DNA of 57,949 bases from Bacilli bacterium (lineage in GTDB: Bacteria; Bacillota; Bacilli; Paenibacillales; KCTC-25726). The stretch covers positions 1-57,949 of the forward strand of contig DASVDB010000140.1 in NCBI GenBank assembly GCA_036381315.1. Direction: 5' to 3'. Position 1 is the first letter of the stretch. Every line of letters begins with the position of its first letter. This document shows, one piece after another, positions 1-9,522 of this stretch. Below the pieces are notes generated by a model. The model did not search any database, had not been told where the DNA came from, and was given only the letters and a program-made list of their open reading frames with translations. The position numbers were made by a program, and so were the translations under genes.

Positions 1-2
1 TG

Positions 3-707
3 GGAAAACCGGAGTACGGTTTGTCCATCCGGATCGCTTCGTCCATTCCGCCGGAGAGGGGAATGGGTTCAAGCGCGGCCGTCGCGGTGGCATTGGTGCG
101 CAGCCTGTTTGCTTTTTACGGGCGCAAAGCGGATCCTGCCGAATTGTTGGCTTTGGCGCATATTGCGGAAACCTTTGCGCATGGAACGCCAAGCGGAATC
201 GACGCGGCGGCCGTTTCTGCGGATTGCCCGCTGTGGTTTTGCAAAGGGGAGAAGCCGCAAACGCTGCCGCTCGGCGCGGCCCTGCATTTGGTTATAGCGG
301 ATTCCGGCCGCAAGAGCGACACGCGATCCGCCGTTCAGGCAGTGAAAGAACGTTTGCGGCAAGCGCGGGAGGAAACAAAAGAGCATGTCAATCGCCTGGA
401 AACAATGGCCGTAGAAGCAAGATCTGTGCTGTCCCGCGGAGATTGCGCCCGCTTGGGCGAACTGCTGGATTCGGCCCAAGATGCGCTTAATGCGCTCGGC
501 GTTAGCGACGATGGGCTCAATCGGCTGGTAAACGCTGCGCGCGACGCGGGCGCTTTGGGAGCAAAACTTACAGGCGGCGGGCGCGGCGGTTGTATGTTGG
601 CGCTGGCGCCGGACGGCGCGCATGCGGCCCGCGTATCGCGGGCGCTTAAGCGAGCGGGCGCGTCCAACACCTGGTATTTCGAGTTGGGTGAGAGGGTTGA
701 AAAATGA
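3..707 (+). CDS. mvk: Mevalonate kinase, 5'-truncated by window edge
   Basis: ATP-dependent phosphorylation of mevalonate to 5-phosphomevalonate, in the cytoplasm. The frame is open from base 3, so the true start lies left of the window; a TTG at 21 is internal. About 234 residues remain. Visible GHMP-kinase signs are the glycine-rich ATP loop PPERGMGSSAA, the mevalonate-kinase-like GTPSGID segment and the C-terminal GGGRGGC motif. The stop overlaps the next start as ATGA (704-707), so the three genes form a coupled operon. The TPSGID motif and the neighbours favour mevalonate kinase over other GHMP kinases. Confidence 0.9.
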   Translation, partial: GKPEYGLSIRIASSIPPERGMGSSAAVAVALVRSLFAFYGRKADPAELLALAHIAETFAHGTPSGIDAAAVSADCPLWFCKGEKPQTLPLGAALHLVIADSGRKSDTRSAVQAVKERLRQAREETKEHVNRLETMAVEARSVLSRGDCARLGELLDSAQDALNALGVSDDGLNRLVNAARDAGALGAKLTGGGRGGCMLALAPDGAHAARVSRALKRAGASNTWYFELGERVEK

Positions 708-1687
708 AAGCTACGGCACGTGCCCACACAAATATTGCCCTGGTCAAATATTGGGGCAAACGCGATGATGCGTTGGTTTTGCCATGCAACAACAGCATTT
801 CCCTGACGTTGGACGCGTTTTATACGACAACTTCAGTGGAATTTTGCGACCATTTGAACGATGATGTGATTTTACTGAACGGCCTGATTGTCGACGAGCG
901 GGAGCAGCATAAAATTTCCCGCTTTCTGGATATTGTGCGATCCGCTGCGGGGACAAGCGTGCACGCGGTCGTGAAATCCGTCAATCATGTGCCGACCGCC
1001 GCGGGGTTTGCTTCTTCCGCGTCGGGATTTGCGGCGCTTGCCGCCGCGGCGATGAAAGCTTTGGATTTGCCATTGGATGAGCAGGCAATGTCCCTTATGG
1101 CGCGGCGGGGCTCCGGTTCCGCATGCCGCTCTGTTTACGGCGGGTTTGTTGAATGGCTGAAAGGAGAGCGTAAAGACGGTTCGGATTCTTATGCTGTTCC
1201 CCTGGCGGCGCAAGATTATTGGGATTTGCGCGTCATGGCGGTCACGCTGTCTGCCGGGGTGAAAGAGGTATCCAGCCGGGAAGGCATGAAACGGACGGTG
1301 GATACGTCGCCTTTTTACAATGGTTGGTTGCAATCGGTAGAGCATGATTTGCGCAACGTAAGGCAGGCCATAGCGGAGCGCGATTTTGCCATGCTTGGCC
1401 GGACGGCGGAGGCAAATGCGCTGAAAATGCATGCGTCGATGTTTGCGGCGAATCCGCCGATTATTTATTGGCATAGCGCCACCGTGGATGTGATCAGGCG
1501 GGTTAAGGAATTGCGCACAGCCGGCATTCCCGCATACTTTACGATCGATGCCGGTCCAAACGTGAAAGTTTTATGCGAACCCAAAGACGAAATCGCGGTA
1601 CGTTCAGCTTTATTATCGGTCCCGGATGTGCTGGCGGTGACGGTGTGCCGTCCGGGACCGGGAGTGACATTTTTACAGGGAGCTTGA
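704..1687 (+). CDS. mvaD: Diphosphomevalonate decarboxylase
   Basis: ATP-dependent decarboxylation of mevalonate diphosphate to isopentenyl diphosphate, the last step of the classical mevalonate route. The 327-residue protein is normal length. It has the family signature NIALVKYWGK near residue 10 and the serine/glycine-rich loop PTAAGFASSASG around residues 100-111. It starts inside the stop of the mevalonate kinase gene (ATGA) and ends directly against the phosphomevalonate kinase gene, so the three are co-transcribed and probably translationally coupled. Confidence 0.95.
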   Translation: MKATARAHTNIALVKYWGKRDDALVLPCNNSISLTLDAFYTTTSVEFCDHLNDDVILLNGLIVDEREQHKISRFLDIVRSAAGTSVHAVVKSVNHVPTAAGFASSASGFAALAAAAMKALDLPLDEQAMSLMARRGSGSACRSVYGGFVEWLKGERKDGSDSYAVPLAAQDYWDLRVMAVTLSAGVKEVSSREGMKRTVDTSPFYNGWLQSVEHDLRNVRQAIAERDFAMLGRTAEANALKMHASMFAANPPIIYWHSATVDVIRRVKELRTAGIPAYFTIDAGPNVKVLCEPKDEIAVRSALLSVPDVLAVTVCRPGPGVTFLQGA

Positions 1688-2821
1688 GTGATGACTTGGG
1701 ATTGTTTGCAGATCAAGGCGCCGGGAAAGCTGTTTATTGCCGGCGAATACGCCGTGCTGGAACCTTATCAATCTTCGGTAGTAATTGCCGTGGATCGCTA
1801 CATTTTGGCGAAGATCGAAAAAAATGAGGAAAACAGTATAGCGCTGCCGGATTTGGGTGTGGGCCAAACAGCGTGGCGATACGCCGACGGAACCGCGGTA
1901 TTTTCGCCAAGCGATGAGCGTTTTCGTTTTGTCGGCAGCGCGATTGAAACATCGCTTCGTTATTTGCAGGAGCATCAGATCAATCTGAAAACCTTTCGTT
2001 TGACGATCACAAGCGAGCTTGATGATCCGTCCGGCCGCAAGTATGGCCTGGGGTCGAGCGCGGCGGTTGTAGTAGCGGTCGTATCCGCAATTTTGCATTT
2101 TCACGGTTCGGCGGTGAAGCTTTCCAGGAGTCTTCTGTTCAAGTTGGCGGCGATCGCCCATTTGCGCGCACAGGGCAACGGTTCGGGCGCGGATGTGGCG
2201 GCGGCGGTATTTGGCGGATGGATCAAGTACGCTTCGTTTCAGGCCGACTGGTTGTTGCGGCGTATTCGGCAAACCGAACATTTGACCACCATCATCGATG
2301 AACCGTGGCCTTTTTTGGCTGTGGACGAGCTTTATCCCATACCCGATTTGCATGTATGCGTCGGTTGGACCGGTCAACCGGCAAGCACATCCGGCTTGAT
2401 CAAACAGGTGCAGGCAATCCGTGAAACAAGCCCGGAAATGTATCAGGAATTTTTGCAAAGCAGCATGACGGCCGTAAAAGAATTGACCGCCGCGTTTGCC
2501 AAAAGCGAAGTTGCGCCGGCATTGGCGGGCATTGCCCGAAACCGCGCAGCCTTGAAAAAATTGGGCGATTTGGCTCAGGCAATGATCGAGACGCCCGAAT
2601 TAACTGAATTATGCCGCCTCGCGGAAAAATATAACGGCGCCGGCAAACCTTCCGGCGCGGGCGGCGGGGATTGCGGCATTGCCCTGATTGCGGGCGAGGC
2701 GAATGCGGAACGTTTGCGCGCAGCCTGGCGGCAAGCGGGGATTACCCCGTTGCGGCTGAATGTGGACTTTCAAGGGGTTGCCGTTTCCGAACAATCGGCT
2801 TTTGGCATGAAATTGGTGTAA
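1688..2821 (+). CDS. mvaK2: Phosphomevalonate kinase
   Basis: Phosphorylates 5-phosphomevalonate to the diphosphate. The 377-residue protein starts with the PGKLFIAGEYAVL motif of this GHMP-kinase family, has the ATP loop YGLGSSAAV near residue 118, and ends with a GAGGGDCGIA motif. The frame can begin at GTG 1688, directly after the previous stop, or at ATG 1691. Operon order is kinase, decarboxylase, kinase. HMG-CoA synthase, HMG-CoA reductase and isopentenyl diphosphate isomerase are not in the window. Confidence 0.93.
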   Translation: MMTWDCLQIKAPGKLFIAGEYAVLEPYQSSVVIAVDRYILAKIEKNEENSIALPDLGVGQTAWRYADGTAVFSPSDERFRFVGSAIETSLRYLQEHQINLKTFRLTITSELDDPSGRKYGLGSSAAVVVAVVSAILHFHGSAVKLSRSLLFKLAAIAHLRAQGNGSGADVAAAVFGGWIKYASFQADWLLRRIRQTEHLTTIIDEPWPFLAVDELYPIPDLHVCVGWTGQPASTSGLIKQVQAIRETSPEMYQEFLQSSMTAVKELTAAFAKSEVAPALAGIARNRAALKKLGDLAQAMIETPELTELCRLAEKYNGAGKPSGAGGGDCGIALIAGEANAERLRAAWRQAGITPLRLNVDFQGVAVSEQSAFGMKLV

Positions 2822-2917
2822 AAAGCAGTGTTGTCATCTCAATATGGATATGTTACTTTATTAGTATTATTTTATGATTGTGTCGAATCATAGTAGTTTT
2901 TGAGAGGGGAAAAAATC

Positions 2918-4252
2918 ATGTATTTGCACGGCACCAGCAAAATCAACCGATTGGGCCATTTGGAGATCGGCGGGTGCGATACCACACAACTGGTTGCGGA
3001 ATTCGGCACGCCTTTATATGTCATGGATGAGGCGTTGATTCGCAAGCGTGCGGCGGAATTCAAAGCGGCTTTTGCCGCATCCGGACTGAAATTTCAGGTC
3101 GCTTACGCCAGCAAAACATTTTGCGTTAAAGCCATGTGCCGTTTGGCGGACGAAGAGGGCTTGTCCCTTGACGTTGTTTCCGACGGCGAATTGTATACGG
3201 CGCTGCAAGCCGGTTTTCCCGCGGAGCGCATTCATTTCCACGGAAATAATAAAACGCCCGCCGAGATCGAAATGGCGCTTGAAGCCAGGATCGGCTGTTT
3301 TGTCGTCGATAATTTCACGGAACTGCATTTGCTAAACCGGATGGCTGCGGAAAGGGGACAAAACGTCAACGTCTTGTTCCGCATTACGCCAGGGGTTGAG
3401 GCTCATACGCACGAGTTTATCTCAACCGGTCAAACCGACTCGAAGTTCGGCTTCGACCTTGCGAGCGGCGCCGCCCTGCAGGCGGTAAAAGAAGCGTTGG
3501 CATTGCCCGCGCTGCGGGTGCTTGGCGTTCATTCCCATATCGGTTCGCAAATTTTCGAAACGGAAGGATTCAGATTGGCCGCGGAAAAAGTTGCCGGATT
3601 TGCCGCCCAGGTTCGCGATGAATTAAATGCGGTGTTCACCGTTATCAATTTGGGCGGCGGGTTTGGCATACGGTACACGGAAGCGGATGCGCCGCTGCCG
3701 ATCGCCCAATATGTGGAAGCAATTACCGATGCGATCAAAACGAGTTTTACGGCACACCACTATCCCTTGCCGGAAATTTGGGTCGAACCCGGCCGCAGCA
3801 TGGTCGGCGAGGCGGGCACGACGTTGTACACAGTGGGAACGTTCAAGGAAATTCCGGGAGTGCGCAAGTATTTGGCGGTCGACGGCGGCATGTCCGACAA
3901 TCCGCGCCCCGCGCTGTATGGCGCAAAGTATGAAGGCATGCTCGCCAACCGCGCCAACGATCCGGTTGAGGAAACGGTATCGGTCGCGGGAAAGGCATGT
4001 GAAAGCGGCGATATGCTGATTTGGGATTTGCCGCTGCCGAAAGCGGCAAGCGGCGATATATTGGCGGTATCCTGCACCGGCGCGTACAATTATGCGATGG
4101 CCAGCAACTATAACCGTATTCGCCGGCCGGCGGTCGTTTTCGTGAAGGACGGACATGCCGATCTGGTTGTCAAGCGGGAATCGCACGCTGATTTAACGGC
4201 CAATGATGTGATACCGGAGCGCATGAAGAAAGCATTGAGCAACTCGCGCTAG
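2918..4252 (+). CDS. lysA: Diaminopimelate decarboxylase
   Basis: PLP-dependent last step of lysine synthesis, converting meso-diaminopimelate to L-lysine. I chose ATG 2918 because GAGAGGGG at 2902-2909 is a good ribosome site; the frame also holds an upstream TTG. The protein has 444 residues. The PLP lysine lies in VAYASKTF (K66). Other family motifs are HGNNK, HSHIGSQ, the phosphate-binding [13 protein letters not shown], the active-site CESGD and the C-terminal [12 protein letters not shown]. It precedes ppiB, as in Bacillus subtilis. The upstream neighbour is unusual: mevalonate genes stand where I would expect spoVA genes. Confidence 0.96.
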   Translation: MYLHGTSKINRLGHLEIGGCDTTQLVAEFGTPLYVMDEALIRKRAAEFKAAFAASGLKFQVAYASKTFCVKAMCRLADEEGLSLDVVSDGELYTALQAGFPAERIHFHGNNKTPAEIEMALEARIGCFVVDNFTELHLLNRMAAERGQNVNVLFRITPGVEAHTHEFISTGQTDSKFGFDLASGAALQAVKEALALPALRVLGVHSHIGSQIFETEGFRLAAEKVAGFAAQVRDELNAVFTVINLGGGFGIRYTEADAPLPIAQYVEAITDAIKTSFTAHHYPLPEIWVEPGRSMVGEAGTTLYTVGTFKEIPGVRKYLAVDGGMSDNPRPALYGAKYEGMLANRANDPVEETVSVAGKACESGDMLIWDLPLPKAASGDILAVSCTGAYNYAMASNYNRIRRPAVVFVKDGHADLVVKRESHADLTANDVIPERMKKALSNSR

Positions 4253-4316
4253 GACGGCAATGGCCGGGCCCCGATCGCAATTGGCCGCAAATAAACGTAT
4301 ACAAGGAGCGTTTGCG

Positions 4317-4751
4317 ATGAAAAAAGGAAGCATCACGCTGGAAAACGGCGGCAAAGTATTGATTGAATTTTTTGCGGAACATGCGCCGAATACGGTGGCG
4401 AACTTTGAAAAACTCGCCAATTCCGGTTTTTATAACGGCTTGACTTTTCACCGCGTGATTCCCGGTTTTGTCGCGCAAGGCGGCTGCCCGCGCGGCAACG
4501 GCACCGGCGGCCCGGGCTACACCATTAAATGCGAAACGGCGGGAAATCCGCATAAACATGAGCGCGGCGCAATTGCCATGGCGCATGCGGGCAAGGATAC
4601 GGGCGGCAGCCAATTTTACATTGCATATGACGCTTTTCCGCATCTGGATGGCGTTCATACCGTATTCGGCAAAGTAACTGCGGGAATGGAACATGTTGAC
4701 GGCATTAAACAAGGCGATAAAATGACGGAAGTAAAAGTTTGGGAAGAATAA
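4317..4751 (+). CDS. ppiB: Cyclophilin-type peptidyl-prolyl isomerase
   Basis: Cytoplasmic prolyl cis-trans isomerase that helps protein folding. The start is ATG 4317 behind AAGGAGCG at 4303-4310, giving 144 residues, the usual compact cyclophilin size. The signature [13 protein letters not shown] is present, with GGSQFYIAY and the [11 protein letters not shown] strand towards the C-terminus. No signal peptide is visible. It sits between lysA and the riboflavin operon. Confidence 0.95.
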   Translation: MKKGSITLENGGKVLIEFFAEHAPNTVANFEKLANSGFYNGLTFHRVIPGFVAQGGCPRGNGTGGPGYTIKCETAGNPHKHERGAIAMAHAGKDTGGSQFYIAYDAFPHLDGVHTVFGKVTAGMEHVDGIKQGDKMTEVKVWEE

Positions 4752-4805
4752 ACGGCAATTTTGCGCATTCCAGGCGGCGAAAATGTTGCAACTTGGCAAA
4801 ATGCG

Positions 4806-4834
4806 TGGACATATACCGGCAAAATCAGTATACT
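4806..4834 (+). promoter_or_regulatory. Probable sigma-A promoter of the riboflavin operon
   Basis: TGGACA at 4806-4811 and TATACT at 4829-4834 are separated by 17 bases; each matches the consensus at five of six positions. Transcription would start near 4841, immediately before the FMN riboswitch. Confidence 0.65.
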
Positions 4835-4843
4835 TGTACGTGT

Positions 4844-5000
4844 AATCCTTCGGGGCGGGGTGCAATTCCCCACCGACGGTGATTGAAGGCTCATGTTCCT
4901 TCATAAGCCCGTGACCCGGAGCATCCCGGCATTTCCGGATGCTTCGGCTGACCCGGCGCAAATCCGGGGCCGACAGTATAGTCTGGATGGGAGAAGGATT
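4844..5000 (+). ncRNA. FMN riboswitch (RFN element)
   Basis: The closing helix is visible as AATCCTT at 4844-4850 pairing with AAGGATT at 4994-5000. Inside are the conserved blocks CGGGGCGGGGTG, CCCACCGACGGTGATT, AAGCCCGTGACCCG and GACAGTATAGTCTGGATGG of this riboswitch class. It should sense FMN and reduce expression of ribD-ribE-ribBA-ribH. The expression platform is probably the intrinsic terminator at 5123-5155. Confidence 0.95.
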
Positions 5001-5122
5001 ATACGGCAGTCAACAAAACGGATCAGCCGCATTTGTTCGTTTTTTCACAAGGACAGTTTGTGTGCGAGCAAATTGCGACTTGATCTTAGTTATAGCTGCG
5101 TTGATATCGGAACGAATCCCCC

Positions 5123-5155
5123 AAAGCCCCTTGCCTATAAGCAATCGGGCTTTTT
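5123..5155 (+). terminator. Intrinsic terminator of the FMN riboswitch
   Basis: AAAGCCC pairs with GGGC/TTT across an inner TTGC/GCAA helix with loop CTATAA, followed by TTTTT at 5151-5155. It lies between the aptamer and ribD, as expected for FMN-induced premature termination. Confidence 0.8.
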
Positions 5156-5181
5156 CATTTTTCCGGATGAGAGGGGTGGTT

Positions 5182-6363
5182 ATGCTGCAGTTTCTTGATG
5201 ATGAGGAATATATGCGGCTGGCGCTAAAGATGGCGGAGCAATGTCAAGGACAAACGGGGATCAATCCGGCCGTCGGATGCGTGTTGGTCAAGGACGGGCG
5301 AATCGTTGGCCTGGGCGCTCATTTGGAGCGGGGCGGCCCGCATGCGGAAATTAACGCGCTCAATATGGCCGGGGAAAAGGCGGCGGGAAGCACGGTATAC
5401 GTCACCCTGGAACCGTGCAGCCACTTCGGCAAAACGCCGCCATGCGGCGAACGGCTAATACGGGAAAAGGTGAAGCGCGTTGTTATTGCCCGGCTGGACC
5501 CGAATCCGCTTGTTTCCGGGAAAGGTATCGCCTTGTTGCAAAAAGCGGGCGTGGAAGTAAAGACGGGCGTTTTGGAACAGGAAGCGAAATATTTGAACGA
5601 GGCGTTTGAAAAATATATTCGCACCAAAAAGCCGTTCGTCACGTTAAAGACCGCCAGCACATTGGACGGCAAAATTGCCAGTTCTACGGGAGACAGCAAA
5701 TGGATCAGCGGAGAACAAGCGCGCGAATATGTCCATGTGCTGCGGCATAAACATCAGGCGGTGATGGTCGGCATCAATACGGTTATTGCCGATAATCCGC
5801 GGCTTTCGACCCGGTTAACGGTGCCGGGATTGCAACCGATCCGGATTGTGGTCGATTCGGCCTTGAAAATTCCGGAAACGGCGGCGGTAATTTGCGAGCG
5901 AATCGCGAGGACGATTATTGTGACGACTTCGCTGGCCCCTGCGGAGAAGATGGAACGCTTAAAAGCGATGGGCGCCGAATTTGTCGTTTGCGGTGCGGGG
6001 CCGCACGTGGATTTGCCGCTCGCCATGGAACGGCTTGGCGAAATGGAGATTGGCTCGATCCTTTTGGAGGGCGGCGGCAAACTGAACGGATCGATGCTTG
6101 CGCAAGGTCTGGTCGATAAAATGGTGCTTTTTTTCGCGCCGAAACTGATTGGCGGCGCGCAATCTCCGCCGAATTTCGTTTTTCCCGGATTTGCCCGAAT
6201 GGACGAGGCAATTCGCCTGAAAAACATGAGAGTCGAAACGATTGGCGAAGATATTTGCATCACGGGTTATCCCGCGCTTCCGGGCGAACGGCGTAATAAG
6301 CGGGATGAGCGGCAGGTGCGGGATGAAAGGAGGGAAGCGGCCGATGTTTACCGGAATAATTGA
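5182..6363 (+). CDS. ribD: Riboflavin biosynthesis deaminase/reductase
   Basis: Bifunctional enzyme of steps two and three of riboflavin synthesis. The N-terminal deaminase has the zinc site HAE (H54, E56) and the cysteine pair in EPCSHFGKTPPCGE (C79, C88). The C-terminal pyrimidine reductase has TLKTASTLDGKIA and LLEGGGKLNG. I chose ATG 5182 because GAGGGG lies just upstream and the frame before it runs through the riboswitch. The protein has 393 residues; its last 20 bases overlap the ribE start. It is first in the operon. Confidence 0.95.
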   Translation: MLQFLDDEEYMRLALKMAEQCQGQTGINPAVGCVLVKDGRIVGLGAHLERGGPHAEINALNMAGEKAAGSTVYVTLEPCSHFGKTPPCGERLIREKVKRVVIARLDPNPLVSGKGIALLQKAGVEVKTGVLEQEAKYLNEAFEKYIRTKKPFVTLKTASTLDGKIASSTGDSKWISGEQAREYVHVLRHKHQAVMVGINTVIADNPRLSTRLTVPGLQPIRIVVDSALKIPETAAVICERIARTIIVTTSLAPAEKMERLKAMGAEFVVCGAGPHVDLPLAMERLGEMEIGSILLEGGGKLNGSMLAQGLVDKMVLFFAPKLIGGAQSPPNFVFPGFARMDEAIRLKNMRVETIGEDICITGYPALPGERRNKRDERQVRDERREAADVYRNN

Positions 6364-7000
6364 AGAAATGGGCACGTTAAAAGCAATTCAACGGCAAGGG
6401 GATACGCTTTATATCACCGTTGCCGCAAACAGCGTTTTGCATGATCTGCACATGGGCGACAGCATCGCGGTAAACGGCGTTTGCCTTACGGTCGTATCGT
6501 TCGATGCGCATGCGTTCAGCGCGGATGTGATGCCGGAAACGTTTCGCCGCACGAACCTGGCAAACTTGCGCCCGAAAGACCGGGTCAATTTGGAGCGGGC
6601 GCTATCGCCAAACGGCAGATTTGGCGGCCATATCGTGCAGGGGCATATCGACGGTGTGGGCGTGATCACGGAAAAACAGGCGGTTGGAAATGCGGTCATG
6701 TTCACTATCGTGCCGCAAGACGCCGCTCTTATGAAACATATCGTCGCAAAGGGCTCCATCGCGATTGACGGAATCAGTCTGACCGTCGTGTTCGCCGATG
6801 ATGAAAAGTTTGGCGTTTCCATCATCCCGCATACGCTCGCCCATACGGTGTTGCAGGATAAAGGCAAAGGCGCCACGGTGAACATTGAAACGGACATTTT
6901 GGGAAAATACATCGAGCGGCTGCTGCACTTTTCGTCCGCCAAATCCGCCGAATCCGGCGGTCTCAGTTTGGAATTTCTCGTTGAGCACGGTTTTGCCTGA
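6344..7000 (+). CDS. ribE: Riboflavin synthase alpha subunit
   Basis: Dismutates two 6,7-dimethyl-8-ribityllumazine molecules into riboflavin and a pyrimidine. The 218-residue protein shows the duplicated lumazine-binding fold: repeat one begins at the N-terminus with MFTGIIEE, and repeat two begins around [16 protein letters not shown]. The start ATG 6344 follows AAAGGAGGG and lies inside the end of ribD, so translation is probably coupled. Confidence 0.95.
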   Translation: MFTGIIEEMGTLKAIQRQGDTLYITVAANSVLHDLHMGDSIAVNGVCLTVVSFDAHAFSADVMPETFRRTNLANLRPKDRVNLERALSPNGRFGGHIVQGHIDGVGVITEKQAVGNAVMFTIVPQDAALMKHIVAKGSIAIDGISLTVVFADDEKFGVSIIPHTLAHTVLQDKGKGATVNIETDILGKYIERLLHFSSAKSAESGGLSLEFLVEHGFA

Positions 7001-7029
7001 ATTCATCCACAACGGGAGGAGTATGCGAG

Positions 7030-8253
7030 ATGGAAGAGAAAATGAAACTGGACCCGATTGAAGAAGCCATTTACGACCTGATGCTGGGCAAAGTCGTGAT
7101 TGTGGTCGACGATGAGGATCGGGAGAACGAGGGAGATTTTATCGCTTTGGCGGATAAAGCGACGCCGGAAGTGATCAATTTCATGATCACCGAAGGAAGG
7201 GGCCTCGTCTGCGTGCCGATCACGCAGGAGCGGGCGGAACAATTGGAATTGCCGCCAATGGTGGCGAACAATACGGAATATTACGGTACAGCCTTTACCA
7301 TTTCGGTCGACCATAAGGACACGACCACCGGAATTTCCGCGTACGAGCGCGCCAGAACGATTCAAGCGCTGATCGATCCTGCCGCCAAGGCGCAGGATTT
7401 CCGGCGGCCGGGGCATATTTTTCCGCTGATCGCCAAAAAAGGCGGCGTGCTGCGCCGCACCGGACATACGGAAGCCGCCGTCGATTTGGCGAAAATGTGC
7501 GGGGCGACGCCCGCCGCCGTCATTTGCGAAATCATTAAAGCCGACGGGACGATGGCAAGACTGCCGGATTTGGTGAAAATCGCCAAAAAATATGAATTAA
7601 AGCTGATTTCCATTCACGATTTAATTCACTATCGCAATGAAAAAGAAAAGCTGGTCAAACGCGAAGTGGAGGTCAAACTGCCGACGGATTACGGCACATT
7701 TACGGCGATCGCCTACTCCAATGATGTCGACCGTAAAGAACATGTGGCCCTGGTCAAAGGCAAGATTGACGAAACGCAGCCGGTGCTTGTCAGGATGCAC
7801 TCGGAATGCCTGACAGGGGATGTGTTTCACTCCCACCGTTGCGATTGCGGCCCGCAGTTGCACGCCGCCTTGCGGCAAATCAGCGAAGCGGGCGCCGGCG
7901 TGCTTGTCTACTTGCGGCAGGAAGGCCGGGGCATCGGGCTTGTGAACAAATTGCGCGCCTACCGGCTGCAGGAGCAGGGATTGGATACGGTCGACGCGAA
8001 TATTAAACTTGGGTTTAAACCCGATTTGCGCGATTATGGAATCGGTGCGCAAATATTGAAGGATATCGGCGTCAGGAAAATTCGCCTGCTGACAAACAAC
8101 CCCCGGAAAATCATCGGTCTGGGCGGTTACGGCCTCGAGGTTGTCGAACGGGTCCCGATTCAGGTGAAGGAAAATGAAGACAACGAGTCATACTTGCGCA
8201 CGAAAAAGCTAAAAATGGGCCATCTGCTTGATTTTCACGAAGGGCTAAAGTAA
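7030..8253 (+). CDS. ribBA: 3,4-DHBP synthase / GTP cyclohydrolase II
   Basis: Fusion enzyme supplying both riboflavin precursors. The N-terminal half forms 3,4-dihydroxy-2-butanone 4-phosphate from ribulose 5-phosphate and carries the acidic [11 protein letters not shown] motif (residues 27-37). The C-terminal half opens GTP; its zinc cysteines lie in [15 protein letters not shown], and RQEGRGIGL is the GTP-binding/catalytic stretch. At 407 residues both domains are complete. ATG 7030 is preceded by GGGAGGA. Confidence 0.96.
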   Translation: MEEKMKLDPIEEAIYDLMLGKVVIVVDDEDRENEGDFIALADKATPEVINFMITEGRGLVCVPITQERAEQLELPPMVANNTEYYGTAFTISVDHKDTTTGISAYERARTIQALIDPAAKAQDFRRPGHIFPLIAKKGGVLRRTGHTEAAVDLAKMCGATPAAVICEIIKADGTMARLPDLVKIAKKYELKLISIHDLIHYRNEKEKLVKREVEVKLPTDYGTFTAIAYSNDVDRKEHVALVKGKIDETQPVLVRMHSECLTGDVFHSHRCDCGPQLHAALRQISEAGAGVLVYLRQEGRGIGLVNKLRAYRLQEQGLDTVDANIKLGFKPDLRDYGIGAQILKDIGVRKIRLLTNNPRKIIGLGGYGLEVVERVPIQVKENEDNESYLRTKKLKMGHLLDFHEGLK

Positions 8254-8269
8254 AAGGAGCGGACAAAAC

Positions 8270-8737
8270 ATGGCGGTTTACGAAGGACAGTTGGTTTCGA
8301 AAAATTTGAAGTACGGCATTGTGGTCGGGCGGTTCAACGAGTTTATTTCCGGCAAGCTGCTTTCCGGAGCGTTGGATGCGCTGAAGCGCCACGGCGTGAC
8401 CGACGATGAAATCGACATCGCGTGGGTGCCGGGATCGTTTGAAATTCCGTTGATCGCGAGAAAAATGGCCGACAGCAAAAAATATGACGCGATTATCACA
8501 TTGGGGGCGGTCATTCGCGGAGCGACGGCGCATTTTGATTATGTCGCCGGCGAAACGGCAAAAGGCGTCGCCCAGGTTGCCATGGCCACCGGTGTGCCGG
8601 TGATTTTCGGCGTGCTGACGACGGAGACGATCGAACAAGCAATCGAACGCGCGGGCACCAAAGCCGGCAATAAAGGTTGGGAAGCCGCCGTTTCGGCGAT
8701 TGAAATGGCCAACTTGACCAAGCATTTTGCGCCGTAA
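8270..8737 (+). CDS. ribH: 6,7-dimethyl-8-ribityllumazine synthase
   Basis: Condenses the butanone phosphate and pyrimidine precursors made by RibBA and RibD. The 155-residue protein has GRFNEFIS near the N-terminus, WVPGSFEIP, and the phosphate-binding [14 protein letters not shown]. An AAAGGAG ribosome site precedes ATG 8270. It is the last gene of the operon, and a hairpin with a T-run follows the stop codon. Confidence 0.96.
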   Translation: MAVYEGQLVSKNLKYGIVVGRFNEFISGKLLSGALDALKRHGVTDDEIDIAWVPGSFEIPLIARKMADSKKYDAIITLGAVIRGATAHFDYVAGETAKGVAQVAMATGVPVIFGVLTTETIEQAIERAGTKAGNKGWEAAVSAIEMANLTKHFAP

Positions 8738-8764
8738 GGCGGATTGCGCAGTTGCGCCTTTTTT
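8736..8764 (+). terminator. Probable terminator of the riboflavin operon
   Basis: AAGGCG at 8736-8741 pairs with CGCCTT at 8755-8760, with inner GCGC pairing possible, and is followed by a T-run to 8764. The T-run runs into the scpA ribosome site AGGAGG, so read-through into scpA is likely. Confidence 0.5.
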
Positions 8765-8777
8765 AGGAGGATGATGC

Positions 8778-9518
8778 ATGGGCGTCCTGTACAAGCTGCA
8801 AACGTTTGAAGGGCCGCTGGATCTGCTGCTGCATCTGATCGACAAGGCGGAAATCGATATTTACGATATCCCGATCAGTGAAATCACCGACCAGTATATG
8901 GAGTATGTCAGCACGATGCAGGAGCTTTCGCTTGATGTGGCGAGCGAGTTTCTGGTGATGGCGGCAACCCTGATGGCGATCAAGAGCAAAATGCTGCTTC
9001 CGAAGCCTCCGGTTATCGAACTTGACGGGGAACAATATGATCCCGATTACGACCCGCGCGCCGAACTGGTGCAAATGCTGCTTGAATACCGGAAATTCAA
9101 GGAAGCTGCCGAATATTTGCGGGATAAAGAACTGGCGCGCAGCTTGATCTATACAAGAGAGCCGGCCGATTTGACGCCCTATGCGAATCACGCGCCGGCA
9201 AATCCGGTGCGGGGGCTGCACATTGCCGATCTTGTCATTGCCTTGCACAAAGCCTTGAAGCGTGCGGCTTCGCGGAATCGGGTAGCCAAAATAGAGCGCG
9301 ATGAACTTTCCGTTAACGACCGGATCGTTGTCCTGGAAAGCTTGCTCAAGGCGCAGGGCAAAGTGAAATTTTCCGCGCTTCTGTACGACTGTGTGTCGCG
9401 CGAAGGGATTATCGTAACCTTCCTGGCGTTATTGGAATTGATGCGGCTAAAAAAAGTCAGCTGCTATCAACATCGCCTGTTTGACGATATGATCATCAGC
9501 TACAGAGAGGGGGCTTGA
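8778..9518 (+). CDS. scpA: Segregation and condensation protein A
   Basis: Kleisin subunit that bridges the SMC dimer in chromosome condensation and segregation. The 246-residue protein opens with the family signature FEGPLDLLLHLIDKAEIDIYDI (residues 9-30) and ends with a winged-helix-like region that binds the SMC head. It is followed after 4 bases by scpB, the usual partner. AGGAGG lies before ATG 8778. Confidence 0.95.
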   Translation: MGVLYKLQTFEGPLDLLLHLIDKAEIDIYDIPISEITDQYMEYVSTMQELSLDVASEFLVMAATLMAIKSKMLLPKPPVIELDGEQYDPDYDPRAELVQMLLEYRKFKEAAEYLRDKELARSLIYTREPADLTPYANHAPANPVRGLHIADLVIALHKALKRAASRNRVAKIERDELSVNDRIVVLESLLKAQGKVKFSALLYDCVSREGIIVTFLALLELMRLKKVSCYQHRLFDDMIISYREGA

Positions 9519-9522
9519 GCGC

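Noticed and set aside
4939-5181. Upstream extension of the ribD frame
   Set aside because: It runs through the FMN riboswitch and its terminator. The GAGGGG site and family length fit ATG 5182.
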